DNA from: Collariella sp. IMI 366227
Lineage: Eukaryota; Ascomycota; Sordariomycetes; Sordariales; Chaetomiaceae
Assembly: GCA_027946355.1 (NCBI GenBank)
Contig: JAPEUS010000011.1
Span: 372,001-436,000 of the forward strand
Length of the DNA: 64,000 nt
Reading direction: 5' to 3'
The first letter of the stretch is position 1; every line of letters starts with the position of its first letter. The notes under the pieces are model-generated. The model searched no databases. It saw only the letters and a program-made list of their open reading frames with translations, and had not been told where the DNA came from. This document shows, piece after piece, positions 45,723 through 56,481 of the stretch. A program made the position numbers and the translations under genes.

Positions 45723-46438
45723 ATGGCCAAGACACTCGAGAAGATGCGCAAGCACATTGCGAAGAAGAGGAATGGGGCTGTCGAGGCCCTCCACGAGAAC
45801 AGCCGCGACTCCAAAAAGCTTCACCGCGCTCAGATCCGCGACGACCGCCTCGACAAGCTTGCTCAGACCAGGCGGAAGAAGGACAAGCCGCTCAGTGCGT
45901 GATTTCACCCGCCTCAGACTGGCTTTCTCAACGGACTGGACTAACAGTTGAAAAGTCTTGCGCGCCAGGTTCTTCCAGAAGTTTGTGCAACAGAACGACA
46001 ACAAGCCTCTTGAGCTCGAGGCTATCCAGGCAAAGATCCACGAGTGAGTCTTATGCCGTTGTTGGTCAGCATAGTCCTGGTTGTCAGCTAACCCACATCA
46101 AAGGTTCGTCCACCAGTACGACGAGGAGTACAGCGAAGTCAAGGCGATCCGCCGGGCAGGACGCCCAGCAAGCACCAGGGAGGATCTGCTTCGGATGAAA
46201 ATCGAGACACTCGAGAAGGAGTACGGTGAAGGCTTCTGTGAGCAGCTTCCCTGTTGGCGTATCTCTGAGCCATCTCGTCTAATCATTTTCAGATCTTCCC
46301 GACCTCACCACCAAAGAGAACGTTGAGCTGCTCAACAGGTTCGAGGGCTCCTGGCCGTTTCTGACCAATCTCGCCTGGGTGAAGGTCTCTTCTGCAGGGA
46401 ATGTGAAGCCGTCCAGCTTCCCTCCGCAGGGTCTCTAA
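45723..46438 (+). CDS. TMA16: Translation machinery-associated protein 16
   Basis: A small basic protein of pre-60S particles. Four exons: 45723-45894, 45956-46043, 46104-46237, 46293-46438; 179 residues. It starts MAKTLEKMRKHIAKKRNGAV, continues with RARFFQKFVQQND, FVHQYDEEYSEVKAIRRAGR and KIETLEKEYGEGFYLPDL, and ends NVKPSSFPPQGL. The domain order and RRAGRP motif fit Tma16. The first acceptor is AAG: the CAG five bases past the CTAAC branch site would break frame, whereas GAAAAG restores it. Small size and three introns of 55-61 bp are normal here. Confidence 0.92.
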
Positions 46439-47940
46439 TTTGACGGCTCTGCCAACCGGGAGGGAGCAATGCAGCGTCCATGTGCTCACCACGCGGGGGA
46501 TATAACTGCGTCCATCGTGACTGGCGGGCTCCTCTCGCGCGTCGGATGCGTGGATGCCAGAAGCAAACTGTCTGAGACATTCTGAGGCACAGTCGGGCTT
46601 CAACCATGACAGCGGCGGATATGCGTGCTCATATGCCGTGCCTCCGCCCCTCTGTCTTCCTCCGGTGCCCTGGCAACATCTCCTTGGCGGAGACGCCCTG
46701 CCGTCTGCGGCTGGCCGTGCTAGGCTGCGTCCTCAGGGGGTCGTCGAAGAAGACTTGGAAACGCCCATGCTTCCACACTCCGCACGCCATGCACCTCCGA
46801 AACACAGAGGGCAGGGCCACCATGCAGCTCCCCGGCCGCTGCCATCCCAGGGTAACCATGGCCGCGGGTAAACATGTCAAAGCTGCGCTTGCGTTTGCCG
46901 GCACGCCGCCAATAACTGCCAGCTCACCGTTCCACCACGCGGCTTTGACAGGTTCATGCTGCCAACGGCCTGACAGGGCCAGGCAGGACCGGGCGCTTCC
47001 GGCTCCGCAATTGGCCGGACGGGACACAGTCGCACGCACAGGGCAGCGGCAGGTATCCGGGTGTCAGCCACGGCCCGAGCCCATCTCATCTCTCTGAGAC
47101 CGGAGCTCTGGGAACGTCGTCGTCAGGCTTGGCATGCCTTGCGTCCGAGTCCGCCGAGTCCGAGCAGCGGAGCCTCAGTCGCTAGCAATCTCATAGGAGA
47201 ATGGGAATCGTCGACCACCTTGCGCTCCGGCCATGTCTCTCCGAACGTGTATGACATGTCACATCACTGGCGCCTGTGCCTGCTCCCGTCTTTCCGTTGT
47301 TTCCTCCCGTTGCCCTCCCTCGACGGCGGATACGTGCACTAACAGAACCTTGTGCTGCTTGCCATGTTTGACTGCAACACTCGACTTGGGGTGCTATGTC
47401 CTCAACTCCTCTTCTTGCCGCAGTACAACCCCTCGTGGGTGACGGAGCGTATCCGTGTGGTTGGGACGTTGGCCATGCCCCGCGGCGAGTCGAATCGTCT
47501 CAACCTACTCAGGTACTCGACTGGAGGATGTGATGTGGCAGCGGGACGGATCGTATCGAGTCCGCCCGTTGTGCTTACCTCGAGATCGAGATCGAGTCTC
47601 GCCGTCTATATTATGCCTCCAACCCCTCTTTCATCAAGCTTGTTCCTTTTGCTCCTCACTTCCAGGCTTCCCAATCCACAACCACACCAAAAGGCACCCT
47701 TCTCACACTCACCTGTTGAGGCCAACATACACGTCCCATCCCAAAACGAACACCACATACAACAACCATACCTTCCCCCATCTCCCTCCTATCAACCCCC
47801 CTTTTTACAACACAAGGTAACCCCCAACAACCCACCACCAAAGCCTCCAAGCTAACCCCCTCCTAGAACCCACACCCACCCATCCACTCACCCACCACCC
47901 AACCAACCAACCCCCAACCTCCCCACCAACACCCTCCAAA
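46439..47940. other. Intergenic region
   Basis: No gene recognised; several overlapping frames of 90-167 codons are compositional. From about 47640 the strand becomes extremely C/A-rich (CCACCC, CCAACC repeats) up to the ATG at 47941, like a fungal pyrimidine-rich leader. Confidence 0.5.
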
Positions 47941-48207
47941 ATGTGCACCTACAAAACACACATCCGCATCTGCAACCGCTGCACCCGCGAAGAGACAGTG
48001 CTCATCTCAGAACAGCTCTGTCTGATCGCCAAAACCAGTGGAATATTCGGCTCCTGCCTCTCAGGCATCCTCTGCCAGCGCGATGCCACGGGGTATCAGT
48101 GCTGGCATTGTAAAGAAACCGTAAGGGCGGCTGTGGCTGCGAGCGTGGAGTTTGGGATGGGAATGGGGATGGGGATGGGGATTTCTGGTGGGAGGAGGAG
48201 GGGGTGA
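47941..48207 (+). CDS. Small cysteine-rich protein, possible zinc-ribbon
   Basis: An 88-residue intronless frame with start context CAAAATGTG behind a C-rich leader. Cys residues at 2, 11, 14, 27, 39, 45, 54 and 57 include two CxxC pairs (CNRC at 11-14 and CWHC at 54-57) about 40 apart, which could bind one zinc ion. A run of Gly-Met pairs near the end comes from a GGGATG repeat, and the tail is Gly/Arg. There is no signal peptide, so it is not an obvious secreted effector. I recognise no family. Isolated small genes of this kind with CxxC pairs occur in fungi, but chance cannot be excluded. Confidence 0.5.
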   Translation: MCTYKTHIRICNRCTREETVLISEQLCLIAKTSGIFGSCLSGILCQRDATGYQCWHCKETVRAAVAASVEFGMGMGMGMGISGGRRRG

Positions 48208-48725
48208 GGAGGGTTGGGGTTAGGGGTGGTGTTAAGTGGTGAAGGTTCGATATTACGAGGTGGAGCAGCCGAAGAGATGGGGGTATGAGGGAAAATGGGA
48301 GGAAAGGGAAGCTTTGTGAGATGGATGCTGGCGTTCTGGCGGGTTACGACTGTTTTTATGAAGTTATGAGTGATGACCAAATACCCTAACGACAAAGACA
48401 AAATAGACTCTGGAGCTTGGTGCTCTGTTGATGGTTGATGCTGTTGATGATGGCCTCGAAGGTTCTCGAGATGTTCGATAACATGCTTATCGGAGCTTTG
48501 CTCTTATCGCTGCCACTGCTACAAGCTTTCCGTTCCTGATTGGGTTGAGCCGTATGGCCCGTGCGCTGAATTTTTTCTCGGCCATTGAGGTCCAGGATGG
48601 CTTGGCCTCTGAGGGTCCTCCTCCCAGAACTTACATCCCATCCCATCATCCCATCCAACTCAAAAATCTTCCTCCCCGATATTCCTGTTCCTCTTTATCT
48701 CCCCAAATATACAACACATATTAAA
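48208..48725. other. Intergenic region
   Basis: A GGGATG repeat tail, then the MAM33 promoter. Nothing else was seen. Confidence 0.5.
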
Positions 48726-49672
48726 ATGATGTCTCTCCGGACCATCGCGCGCGCCGCGCCCAGGACTCTGGCCCGCGCCTCTGCCACATCCACCTTCTCC
48801 CGCTGCCAGCGGACAGCCGCCCTCCTCAGCGCCCGCCCTTCCGCCCTCCTCCGCACCCAACAAGTCTCTGCCTTCTCCACCTCGCTCTTCCGCGCTCAAG
48901 ATGCGCCAGGCGAGGTCGACGAGGAGCTCTCTGCCAAGCTCGCTAGCGAGATCCAGTTCGAGAAGGACGTGAAGGAGAACGAGCCTCTCCCGGCCAGCAT
49001 TAAGGACTTCCTCGAGAACGGCCCCTTCACCCTTGAGGATGTCCCCGGCAAGGAGGATGTCGTCCTTACCCGCACCTACGGCAGCGAGAAGTAGGTTTCT
49101 CCCGATTCAATTTCTACCGCTCGCGATGCTAACCGCTCAGGATCACCGTCACCTTCTCCATCTCCGATCTGCACAACTACGAGCCCGACATGATGGAGGA
49201 TCAGGCCATGGAGGACGAGCTTGACGATATCGAGAACGGCCGCGATTCTCAGAGCCGTGGCGGCGCCGCCGACCTTGCTCAGGAGGCCAACGAGGACATG
49301 GAGGCCGGCTCCGACGACGCCGCCATCCCCTGCCGCCTGAACGTCGTCATCGAGAAGCCCAACCAGGGCGCCCTCAACATCGAGGCCCTCGCCCAGGACG
49401 GCGCCATCGTTCTCGAGAACCTCTACTACTACAAGGACCCCAAGATGGCTCACAGCACCGACGCTGCCGCCGTCCACGCCGCCCAGGACGCCTACCCCGG
49501 TCCTCCCTTTGGCAGCCTCGATGAGGACCTGCAGATCATGATGGAGCGCTACCTCGAGGAGCGCGGCATCAACCAGTCGCTGGCCGTCTTCGTGCCCGAC
49601 TACATGGACGTCAAGGAGCAGAAGGAGTACATGGGCTGGCTCAAGAACGTCAAGGGCTTCATCGATGCTTAA
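48726..49672 (+). CDS. MAM33: Mitochondrial matrix acidic protein Mam33 (p32/gC1qR family)
   Basis: A doughnut-shaped trimeric matrix protein linked to mitochondrial translation and respiratory assembly. Two exons, 48726-49090 and 49141-49672, separated by a 50-bp intron; 298 residues. Residues 1-55 are an Arg/Ala/Ser-rich presequence (MMSLRTIARAAPRTLARASA) with a likely cleavage near SAFSTS. The mature part is very acidic: EVDEELSAKLASEIQFEKDV, ITVTFSISDL, a Glu/Asp-rich insert around residues 140-185, IPCRLNVVIEKPNQGALNIE, YYYKDPKMA. It then has the conserved C-terminal helices GPPFGSLDEDLQIMMERYLE and KEYMGWLKNVKGFI. The first of two adjacent ATGs is used. Alternative names are the MAM33 or mitochondrial glycoprotein family. 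Confidence 0.95.
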
Positions 49673-50274
49673 GCGGGAGCGACTTGGGGGTTGTGAGGGG
49701 AAAGCGGATCAGCGCTGTGTGATATCATTGTAATTTTACTTGCCACTCTACTGGAAGCCAATGTTGTAGGATTAGCCACGGCCGGGCCTGACGTGTGTCG
49801 TCGGCGATGATAATGAAAGTTCGGAAATGAAGAGCATCTCAAAGGTAGCCACCACTGCGTCCTCCAACTTTTGTCCTCGTATCCTTCCTGGCCAAGCCGA
49901 TATCCAGCGCCATCTGCTTAGTCATTGGCTGGCCAGAACTCAATGGTCTGATCAGGGTCCAGCTGAAGCAACCCTGGGGCTTCATCCACCCTTCAGCCTC
50001 AGTCGTTTTTGAAACTTTTTCAATCTTTGTCTTTTAGTCGCTTGTTTCTCTTTAGTCGGCCTTGTAGTTGAAGTCTTCAATCTTTTGGGGGCATCTCAAT
50101 TGTTTGAACTTTGGCAGGATATTTGCGTTTCATGCAGAGTTGGTTACCCCTGACCCCTGTTCGGCATATCGTTCAAGGCTGACCTCTCCTAGATCCCAAA
50201 TCGCCCCAACTCCTAAAGACTTGATGGGCGCCTGCAGTGGGTGATAAAAATCTGTCGTGGGACGTGTAGGAATT
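49673..50274. other. Intergenic region
   Basis: MAM33 3' UTR and the upstream region of the LCCL gene; T-rich around 50000-50100. No gene was seen. Confidence 0.5.
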
Positions 50275-52266
50275 ATGGCGCGGGACAAGAGAGTCAGATT
50301 CGACGACGGGGAGGAGGAAATCGAGGTGCACCTTACCGAGGGTACCGACGAGGAGGCCCAGCTTCTCGACGGCGAGGATTACGAGCAGTTTGAGCTGGAG
50401 GATGGCGCTCGTCCTGTACCGCGAGAACGACAGGCTTCTCAGCCGAAGGAGAAGAGGAGAGGGTTTTGGACGCGAAGCAGGACGCCTAGATGGCTTGCGT
50501 TTCTCTACGGCCCTGATCCTCCCAAGGTCTACACCATCAATCCCCTTTTTCCGTCGGTCCAGGAGCTGCCGAGGAGATGGCTGGAGAGGATGCTTCCGCG
50601 GCGGTGGCAGAGGGTCGTGTTGTTAGTTGTTTTCCTTATAACCTGGGTTGTCTCCCTGGCAACGCCCCTGATTCTCAGCAAGGGGACGGCCACTGATGCG
50701 GCTGGAACCGCCATCCGCCATATCGATTGCGTCGACACACTCTGGCGGCGCAATAACGAGTGCGGGCTCGACGGCGTCGACTGCCGCCCCTTTTCCAACA
50801 CCTCGTTTGCCTTTCGATGCCCGGCCGACTGCGCCGGCGTCCGCGTGCTCAACCCGCACCACGTCGGCCCCCAGGATGTCAACTTCCGCCCTCTTGTCAT
50901 TGGCGGAGGTGGCGGCGGGCCCTACCGTGGGGACTCCTTTCTTTGCGGCGCGGCCATACATGCGGGTGTCATTGACGACACAACCGGCGGGTGCGGCGTG
51001 GTAACGCTCATCGGGGAGTACTACCAGTACTTCTCCTCCTTCCAGCACGGCATCGACTCCATCCCCTTCGACTCCTCCTTCCCGCTCTCATTCACCATCA
51101 CCCCTGACCCAACTCTCAAATGCACCACCCCGGACCCCGCTGGACCATCTCCTTCCTCCTCACCACCGTCCGCCACGCCCTGTCCCCCTCCTTCCCATAC
51201 TACCCCACCACCCTCTCAACAAAATCCTAACCCTCACCCTCTTCTGGCTCGCTCCCTTCTGGCTCGCCGCCCTCTCAAACAAGACTCTCGAACCCCTCAT
51301 CCCCATCGCCCGCCTCACCCCCTCCGACCTGTTCGCCCAGCCTGGCTCGGTCCTCGCGCTGGTGGTTATCATTCTCGTCATCCTCGCCCTGACCCTTCTT
51401 CAGGCACGAACCCTCCACCAGGAGGGGCGGTTGCCAACCTATCTGGCTCTATACCTGATTTTTGGGTTGGGGTTGGGATTGCTAGCGGCGCTGCCAGGGT
51501 TGAAGTTGAGACTGCATCACTATGTCATCGCGCTGTTGCTGCTCCCCGGGACGGCGACGCAGACAAGGGTCGGGTGGGCGTGTCAGGGGCTGGGGCTGGG
51601 GTTGTTTGTCAATGGGGTGGGGAGGTGGGGTTTGATGCGGTGGTGCAGACGGCGGATGGGTTGAGGGGGGATGGGTTGTATGATGAGGCGGGGGAGGGGG
51701 TTGGTGCCGGAGGTGGTGTGGCCGATGGTGAAGTGGGCGGATACAACTGGGGTAAAAGGGGTGGGGAGGGGGATGGAAATGTGGGTGAAGTGGAAGGGGT
51801 GGGGAAGGGTGGAGGAGAGGGCGAGGGGATGGGGACGCCGTTGAGGGGGTGACTGTGTTGGTGAATGATGTGGAGAGGTTTAGGGGTGGTTTTCGGAGAG
51901 GGGTTGGAAGAGCAGGTGTTTGTTTGGGGAAGGAGGAAGGGGGGTTGAAGGTGGATGAGTATTTTAGGTTTGGGTTTTTTGACCGAGGGGGAGGGCGTTG
52001 GATTATTCGGAGGCGGGGACGTGGTTTGCGAATGGAAGTTGGAGTCAGGGGAGGTATTGGTGAGGGTGTTGGGCTTCTTGTGGGTGGTGTTTGTTTTGCT
52101 TGGGGGGGTTGGCTGTATTCCAGGCGCTGTGTCTGAAGAACTCGAGCTTGTCTTGGTTGATAAAGAAACTCACGTTCCTTCCAGCCGAGGGGCCAGCCTG
52201 CTCTCCTTTGACCGCCTTCCATCTGATCTCAGCCCGCCCTCCTTCCCCAATGAATCGGTAGTTTAG
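50275..52266 (+). CDS. LCCL-domain multi-pass membrane protein, frame broken by six one-base losses
   Basis: A fungal LCCL-domain membrane protein of unknown function. An acidic cytosolic N-terminus precedes TM1 (VVLLVVFLITWVVSLATPLI). The LCCL domain spans residues about 155-265 (CPADCAGVRVLNPHHVGPQD; GDSFLCGAAIHAGVID; GCGVVTLIGEYYQYF). Further on, in other frames, come TM helices RWTISFLLTTVRHAL, ILTLTLFWLAPFWLAALSN, SVLALVVIILVILALTLLQ, LYLIFGLGLGLLAALPG and HHYVIALLLLPGTATQTR. They are followed by TVLVNDVERFRGGF, ALDYSEAGTWFANGSWSQGR and a last hydrophobic segment VRVLGFLWVVFVLLGG. The frame is lost at 51135, 51213, 51627, 51845, 51987 and 52059; in every case one more C or G in the run restores it. 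The ATG at 50275 is preferred because the frame above it lacks ATG. The end at 52266 is approximate. Confidence 0.8.
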
Positions 52267-52814
52267 CGGTACTGGGGGCTGGGATTTTGGAGGCCTCTCA
52301 GCAACGGAAATGAACGAGTTCAACTTCCGCGTCAGTCGAAGTAAGACTCTTCAAGTAAAGGGTTTTCGTAACCGACTACCTCTCCACATCCGGCGCGAGT
52401 GGAGGACTAGTCGGTGAACTTTTTATCTTTTGGTCCTCCTGCCCTGTCTGTCTGTCATCCCAATCGCTCTTTTGGTGTTCTTGTTTCTGCTGTTTTTATG
52501 TTCGCTTCGTTTGGTTATTTGCCTTCATCACCAATACTCCCGCCGCCCATCTTCCTCGTTTTCTCCTCGTTTTTTTTGTTTTTTTTTTACGCAAACCTAT
52601 CTCTCTCACTGAGCCACACACACACCGTGAGGTGGTTTCACTTATTTTTCACAACTCTTCGAGAGACTGTCATTAAGCATGATCATCATCAACGCTGGCA
52701 AACCTCGCGACCAGAAGAACAGCTTTTGTTCCACACTGCCATCTGACCCGCAGAACGGCACAACTTCTCATAGCCAACCTTCAAAACGCACACAGAACCC
52801 CATTATCATTACAT
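52267..52814. other. Intergenic region
   Basis: A convergent non-coding stretch with T-rich tracts (52560-52590). Nothing recognised. Confidence 0.5.
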
Positions 52815-54114
52815 TTACAGCCGAATATTCAACGACACCTCCCGATCAATTCCCAGCCCCGTCCAACCCGTCCACTGATTCATCAGCTTCCACGCCGCAT
52901 GCAAATACAGCCTCCCATGCACCGCCCCATACGCTCTCGCCAGCTCCCTCAAGCTCCTCAGCGTCCTCACCAGCTGCACATCACTATACCTGCCCCCAGG
53001 CGTCGCCTGCGCCCGAATTTCGTTGTAAATCGGCGTCCAGCTCTGGCTCTGCCCCGCGAGCTGTGGCGGGACCAGCAGCGTCCCGTCCATGGTTGGCCTC
53101 AGCTGTGTTATGTATGTGAGTACAACGAGTAACCAGAGTCCTTTAACCAGAATATCTCCGTGATTCAGGTCTTCGACCCAGTTTTCGAGGATGACCTTAG
53201 TGCTGTGGACGCATGTTGGGAGGTGATTGAGGTAGAGGTCGAAGGCGGGCTGGTCGGGTTTGTGGGTTCCGCAGGAGAGGACGACTGAAATGGCCGAAAG
53301 CTGCTGGAGGACCAGTGGTAAGTCGGTGGAGTCGAGACGCCAGACATATTCGGTAATCGCTGCCCGGGTGATGGCGTTGTTGAAGATGTAAGGGAGGCCG
53401 TGGAAGCCTGGACCGGCTTTCATGATTCCACTGAAACGTCCGTCGTATGTGACTCGGTTGAGGAGGTCCTCCGGAGAGAGGCGTTCGTTGGGAGGCTCGG
53501 CCAGTTGGGCCTCCATCAGTATTTCGCGCATGGGCTCCATCCACTCAACAGCAGCCAGGGTCAGCGACTGCATTACCATGAGGGCAGTTCTTGATTCGAT
53601 GCTATCGCTGAGGAGAGTGAGGGGCCGACCGACGCCAGAGAACAGGGCGAATACCAGAGGGCGATCTCCGAAGAAGAGATGAGAGATAGCAAGGGCCCTG
53701 GGGTTGCCCAAGAACCGGTTGATGTCCATGCTGAAGTAAGTCATATACGCCCGTTGAAATCTGGGGTTTTGTTAGCTGATGTTATTGGCAGATTATCCAC
53801 GACACGCTCGCACCTGACGTCGCCAAGCAATCGGACCTTGTCATCCTCGTCGACAATGTTCCTCGGAGAAGGTTCCCAGGGAGAGAGATCGCCGTTTATC
53901 GCATCGTATGCGGCCCGGAGACGCTCCTTCGTCATACCAAGAAAAAGAAGGACAACCAACACCTAGCCATATTAGCGTTGTTTTTAGTTGAACTGAAAAG
54001 GGACCCTACTCCGGGAATCTCATTGTACCGGCCATCTGGTTGCAGTATGGCATGGTCAACATGTGTGTTTGCCAGGAGCTTGTCAAACCTTGTTCGTGCT
54101 GTCGTTTGGGCCAT
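52815..54114 (-). CDS. Questin oxidase-like (DUF4243) protein
   Basis: It belongs to the questin-oxidase-like family, related to Baeyer-Villiger-type enzymes such as GedK and AflY of aromatic polyketide pathways; many members are unlinked to clusters and of unknown substrate. Exons 54114-54010, 53962-53814 and 53760-52815 give 399 residues, at the short end for the family. Supporting strings are HAILQPDGRYNEIPG near the start, MTKERLRAAYDAINGDLSPW and YMTYFSMDINRFLGNPRALA. The central HPLIHLGY-type motif region appears here as FSGVGRPLTLLSDSIES. Further strings are QSLTLAAVEWMEPM and, at the end, AYGAVHGRLYLHAAWKLMNQ. The canonical histidine of the HPLIHLG motif is absent, so activity is doubtful. 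No polyketide synthase is present in the window. The family call rests on motif order and is moderately sure. Confidence 0.65.
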
Positions 54115-54201
54115 CGTGGAGCGTTTTTTTTCTCTCTGGGTCGATGCTTTGCAGATGGCTGAAAGATATCTCTAGGCAAACATCAGGTCAAGTTACCAGG
54201 T

Positions 54202-54516
54202 TTACGGATTAGGATTCGCAAGGCGCAGTCGGTTGACGTTATATAGACCAAGACAGAGAGCGACAAAGAAGACGATATAAAAAGCGCCTTGAGATATGGG
54301 ACGGGCCGTTGGATGCGGTTCATGATCATGAACCAACTGCAGCTCCCGGCGACTGCTAAATTGAGAAAGGTTAGATCGCGAGGGTTCGGGGGGTGGCAAC
54401 CACAGAGACTGAAAAATGTCGGACTCCATCCAAGGCCTTGGAAGGCTCGGGCAAGTTGATTGTCGCCATTGGGTCACTGCTTCTGACCGGTTGGGCCAGG
54501 GAGATTGCCAAACCAA
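54202..54516 (-). CDS. Doubtful small ORF with one membrane segment
   Basis: This frame ends with GAFYIVFFVALCLGLYNVNR, a good single membrane helix, and a short basic-neutral tail. A TTTAGCAG acceptor lies inside at about 54355, so the real gene could be spliced from another frame (one in which MATINLPEPSKALDGV occurs). No family is recognised. Recorded as possible only. Confidence 0.2.
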   Translation of the reverse strand: MVWQSPWPNRSEAVTQWRQSTCPSLPRPWMESDIFQSLWLPPPEPSRSNLSQFSSRRELQLVHDHEPHPTARPISQGAFYIVFFVALCLGLYNVNRLRLANPNP

Positions 54517-56481
54517 GGCGGTAGCTGAGAGCAGCTGTCGCGGCGGAGCAGCGAGGTGAAAGGCGAAGAAGCTGAATAGACCGGGGATAGACGGAAGACG
54601 GGGCCGGGAGTTGAAGCTCAGACGGGCCCGGAGATCGCCATTGCCGCCACCGCGAGGTCGATAAGTTTTTCACAAGGCGTGATCACAATGGGGTCCTGCT
54701 TTCGCGGTCCTCGGGAGTTCAAAGAGCCGGGCTGATGGGGCGGCACAGGCAACACCAGAGATCCGGATTGGTGCGCGGGAGAAGCCATGGCTTAAGGAAT
54801 ATACCGTGAGAGCCAACAGAAGCAAGAAGAACAGTCAGGCAGAACCTGGAGTCGAAGAGAGTGTTACTCAATCTGGTTGGAAGCTCGAAGCGAGGTGAGG
54901 CTAAAGGAGGTGACACGATGTGTCAGTCCCAGTGTGGAGGGTCTCAGACTCACAGCCCAGTCGAGACCGGGACATCGGGACTCGAGACAGGCACCAGTTG
55001 CTGCCTGCCAGTGTCTTCCCGGGTTGCTGCTCTGCCTCATGTTTCGAGCAAGAGCCGTCCCGTTCTTGCGGGTTGGGAAGTGTTTAGTCAGCATTGTATC
55101 CATCTGCTTGCTTCCCGCCCTGCATGTCAACAATGCAGGTAAAGAACAACGCCCACCAAGCCCACAAAAACTGGCCCCTCCTCCCCGAATTGCCGACGCA
55201 GTTCCTTTCATTCTCCTTCGTATTCCTTACATATTCCAATCACTGCTTACGGCATCATCACCTCAGGTTTTGGGAAAAAAACCCGGACATCGTGGATGAC
55301 CTCGTCGGTGATGTCAGTCCCGTCGCCGTCGTCACAGTTTCCCGGATTGTCGTTTTCTTTTTTTGGTTTTCTCTTCTTCCCAAAATTAGAACTCCAATCA
55401 AATTCCGTGGTATCAACACCTGAACGGATGGGAAAGTTAAGATGAGATTGACCTCTTCTCAGGAACATGCAGCAGAGAGCCGCCATGGCTCCTTTCTTCT
55501 GCCTCCCGATTCGCTCCCTTGGCTTTGTTTGCCACGCGCGAGTTCAGCCCGCGATGCCCACCCACGATCGCACGATCCCCATGCTGCGCGATACCCGTCC
55601 GATGCGGCAGCCCCTCTACTCGGGTCGCACAGCTGGCGTGCCACACGGGTAGCAGCAGATGTCTTGGATCTGCTGGCTCCAAACACCGTCAACTCGAGTG
55701 AGATTGCGCAACCCGATCCTCTCCTCCCCTCACAGCCACACCTCGCTGTCTCATGCCTCTGGTGTTCAGCTGGTCAGCCATTTATCTGAGGGGTACTTGG
55801 CACGGCCGGAAGCTTTTCCCTGAGCATGTTGCTGCTTTTTCCTGTGCACTCACAGCTCCTATGTCCGTCATTTGTGGCTTGGTGCCACTTCTTGGTGAGA
55901 CAGGTTGCCCGTTACAGAGTTAACGTTGCCTTTTGGGGACTCCAACTTCTCTCAGGCTTCTCATCAACTCGACACATCATGGGCATTTCAGAAGCTCGGT
56001 CAAGTTGGATGATGCGGTTGGAGCCTTCAGCTTGACTGCTGATCGCTGCTTCAGCGCTGAATGCACCAAACATCTTGGCTGAAGCAAGAGCGAGAGAGAG
56101 ATCAACCAGAGGCATGCCTTGCTGAGATACAGAAGTACACACCCTGTGTTGCAAACACTGTATCCAGCTCGTCACCTGGTTCTTGGACTCGAATGATGGT
56201 CTTGGAGGACAGGGCTTACCGGAGAAATTGCACAGTTGCAGCTCGTGGACACAGGGTTGGGCCATAATGTCATGGCTGTTACCCTGGTTTCCGGTAATCT
56301 TGATGTTTTGAAAGTTGGTGTCGTTGGGATCACACATAACACCCTCTCCCTACTCGCTTGTATGCCAATCTGCCCTAGTCCAGCTGTCTCTTGAGTCTTT
56401 CCGAACTTACAGCTCATACTGACTGAGATTATCACACTGTATCTGTTTATCAAGAAATTGTTGCCTCCCCCTGAAACTCAC
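54517..56481. other. Intergenic region
   Basis: No supported gene; several overlapping frames of 60-140 codons are compositional. It holds the promoter of the GPI-anchored protein on the right. Confidence 0.45.
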
